Below, piece after piece: positions 63,101-64,000 of a stretch of 64,000 nt of DNA (position 1 is the stretch's first letter; the number at the start of each line of letters is the position of its first letter). The notes beneath the pieces are model-generated. The model saw only the letters and a program-made list of their open reading frames with translations, had not been told where the DNA came from and ran no database searches. A program made the position numbers and the translations under genes. The stretch is from Gari tellinella (lineage: Eukaryota > Mollusca > Bivalvia > Cardiida > Psammobiidae): positions 26,304,119-26,368,118 of the forward strand of contig OV277872.1 of assembly GCA_922989275.2 (NCBI GenBank), in the 5' to 3' direction.

Positions 63101-64000
63101 TTTATCCTTTTCACAATAGCAAAATAAATAGCGAATCATTTTTTTTAAAGCTAGAATAATTTTTTTTTGGTCTAGATAAGATCCTAACTAAAGAACTATG
63201 TATGTTACTCTAGGAAAGCGCGCTATTATATAGATGACGTCAGTGACGCCACATCCTAGTTATGTTGAAAAGAAATAAAATAACTTTAAACAATCTAGTG
63301 TTTTTCACTCAGTACATCTAAAAGGTGGACAAATATAGAAGTATCTTAGCAAGAGGCTGGTGGCGCGTACTATCAAACGCTTTGATTGCAACGAATGTTT
63401 CGAATAAACGTCGTTACACGTCGGATTCTGTTGAAAGAGTTTTAGAATACTTTTCCTAACAGCGGGAAAAATAAGCGTCTCGGTGGAAAAAAAGTAGTTC
63501 CTGCTATAGGACATGTGACCTACTGACATACTAAAATCGGTTATGTGACCTACTGACATAATAAAGCAAAGTTTACCAGTCACCCCTTTATCCGTCAGAA
63601 AATTAGGCACGTGATAGGATAAAACGCTCTCCTTGTAATGAAGATATGTCTTTGCTATAATATGGCTAACGTGATATTACAGCAGTGAAGCAGTTCTACA
63701 TCCAATTAAAGGAAACGAACATTGAACACTGTTGACATTTTCAAACAATTCGGAGCCAGATGAACTCCAAGAATCTTCTCTCCGTTTTCTAATCCAATCC
63801 AAAATTTAAGACATATTGTTTGTAATGATAGGGGAAACGATTGACGTTTGGTTTGTTTCTCGTTGCTTTCAGTCTGCTTGAATGGTAACCAAAATTGATC
63901 TTCCCAGTTTATGGTGTTATATTATATAAAATTTATTTCGTTTGAAATAATTTTTATTTTTATTTTCTCCTAGACCGTAAACATAGCTAATATATGACAC
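63101..64000. other. No gene recognised; one CRE site
   Basis: TGACGTCA lies at 63235-63242 after GAAAGCGCGC. A direct repeat TGTGACCTACTGACATA occurs at about 63509 and 63545. Otherwise featureless to the window end. Confidence 0.4.

Noticed and set aside
1..64000. LTR retrotransposon or integrated virus
   Set aside because: No paired long terminal repeats, primer-binding site, or gag-protease-integrase order was seen anywhere.

Overview
The window looks like AT-rich nuclear DNA of a lophotrochozoan animal, most likely a bivalve mollusc. This is inference, from three things: canonical spliceosomal exons separated by very long introns, animal-type mobile elements (Tc1/mariner, pogo-like, Harbinger-like, several non-LTR retrotransposons, a Penelope-like fragment, tRNA-derived SINEs), and many short families with tandem cores and inverted ends of the sort that fill bivalve genomes. 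I see no bacterial operons, rRNA, CRISPR array or complete multi-exon host gene.

Host coding content is small. Three plus-strand exons fit one another in splice phase: 4186-4393 (cysteine-bearing module), 7954-8115 (glycine-zipper hydrophobic helix pair) and 40825-40978 (start of a hyalin-repeat, HYR, domain). I propose one gene for an extracellular or membrane protein that begins before 4186 and continues beyond 40978. Its last visible intron (about 32.7 kb) is filled with mobile DNA.

Layout. 1-2600: TIR-ended repeats and a SINE. 4.9-6.4 kb: local tandem duplications, two perfect CRE sites, a hairpin. 6611-7710: a dead Tc1-type element. 9437-14865: a 5.4 kb TA-flanked pogo-like shell with nested repeats. 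15.5 kb: a SINE. 17.2-21.5 kb: a decayed non-LTR element split by a 937 bp TTAA-flanked foldback. 22-23 kb: a dead mariner-type transposase. 23.7-34.2 kb: Harbinger-like elements carrying arrays in which CGA recurs every 10-11 bp, with intervening bivalve-type minisatellite elements. 35-44 kb: copies of a 310 bp (TG)n element, a 162 bp tandem array with inverted ends, and a 2.3 kb TTAA-flanked element. 44.6-47.4 kb: a retrotransposon ORF1 fused to nested inverted duplications. 48.4-50.6 kb: a 5'-truncated non-LTR element on the minus strand. 53.5-55.1 kb: a TIR element holding a Penelope-like fragment and 262 bp repeats. 55263-57103: a structurally intact mariner with perfect TIRs and an apparent 123 bp intron in its transposase. 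58.3-61.5 kb: a 157 bp near-perfect palindrome followed by a 2.95 kb foldback with YY1-like motifs.

The most notable items are the intact intron-containing mariner, the helically phased CGA arrays, the giant foldback, and the proposed glycine-zipper/HYR gene. All coordinates and identities were read by eye, and family names rest on recognised motifs, not searches.
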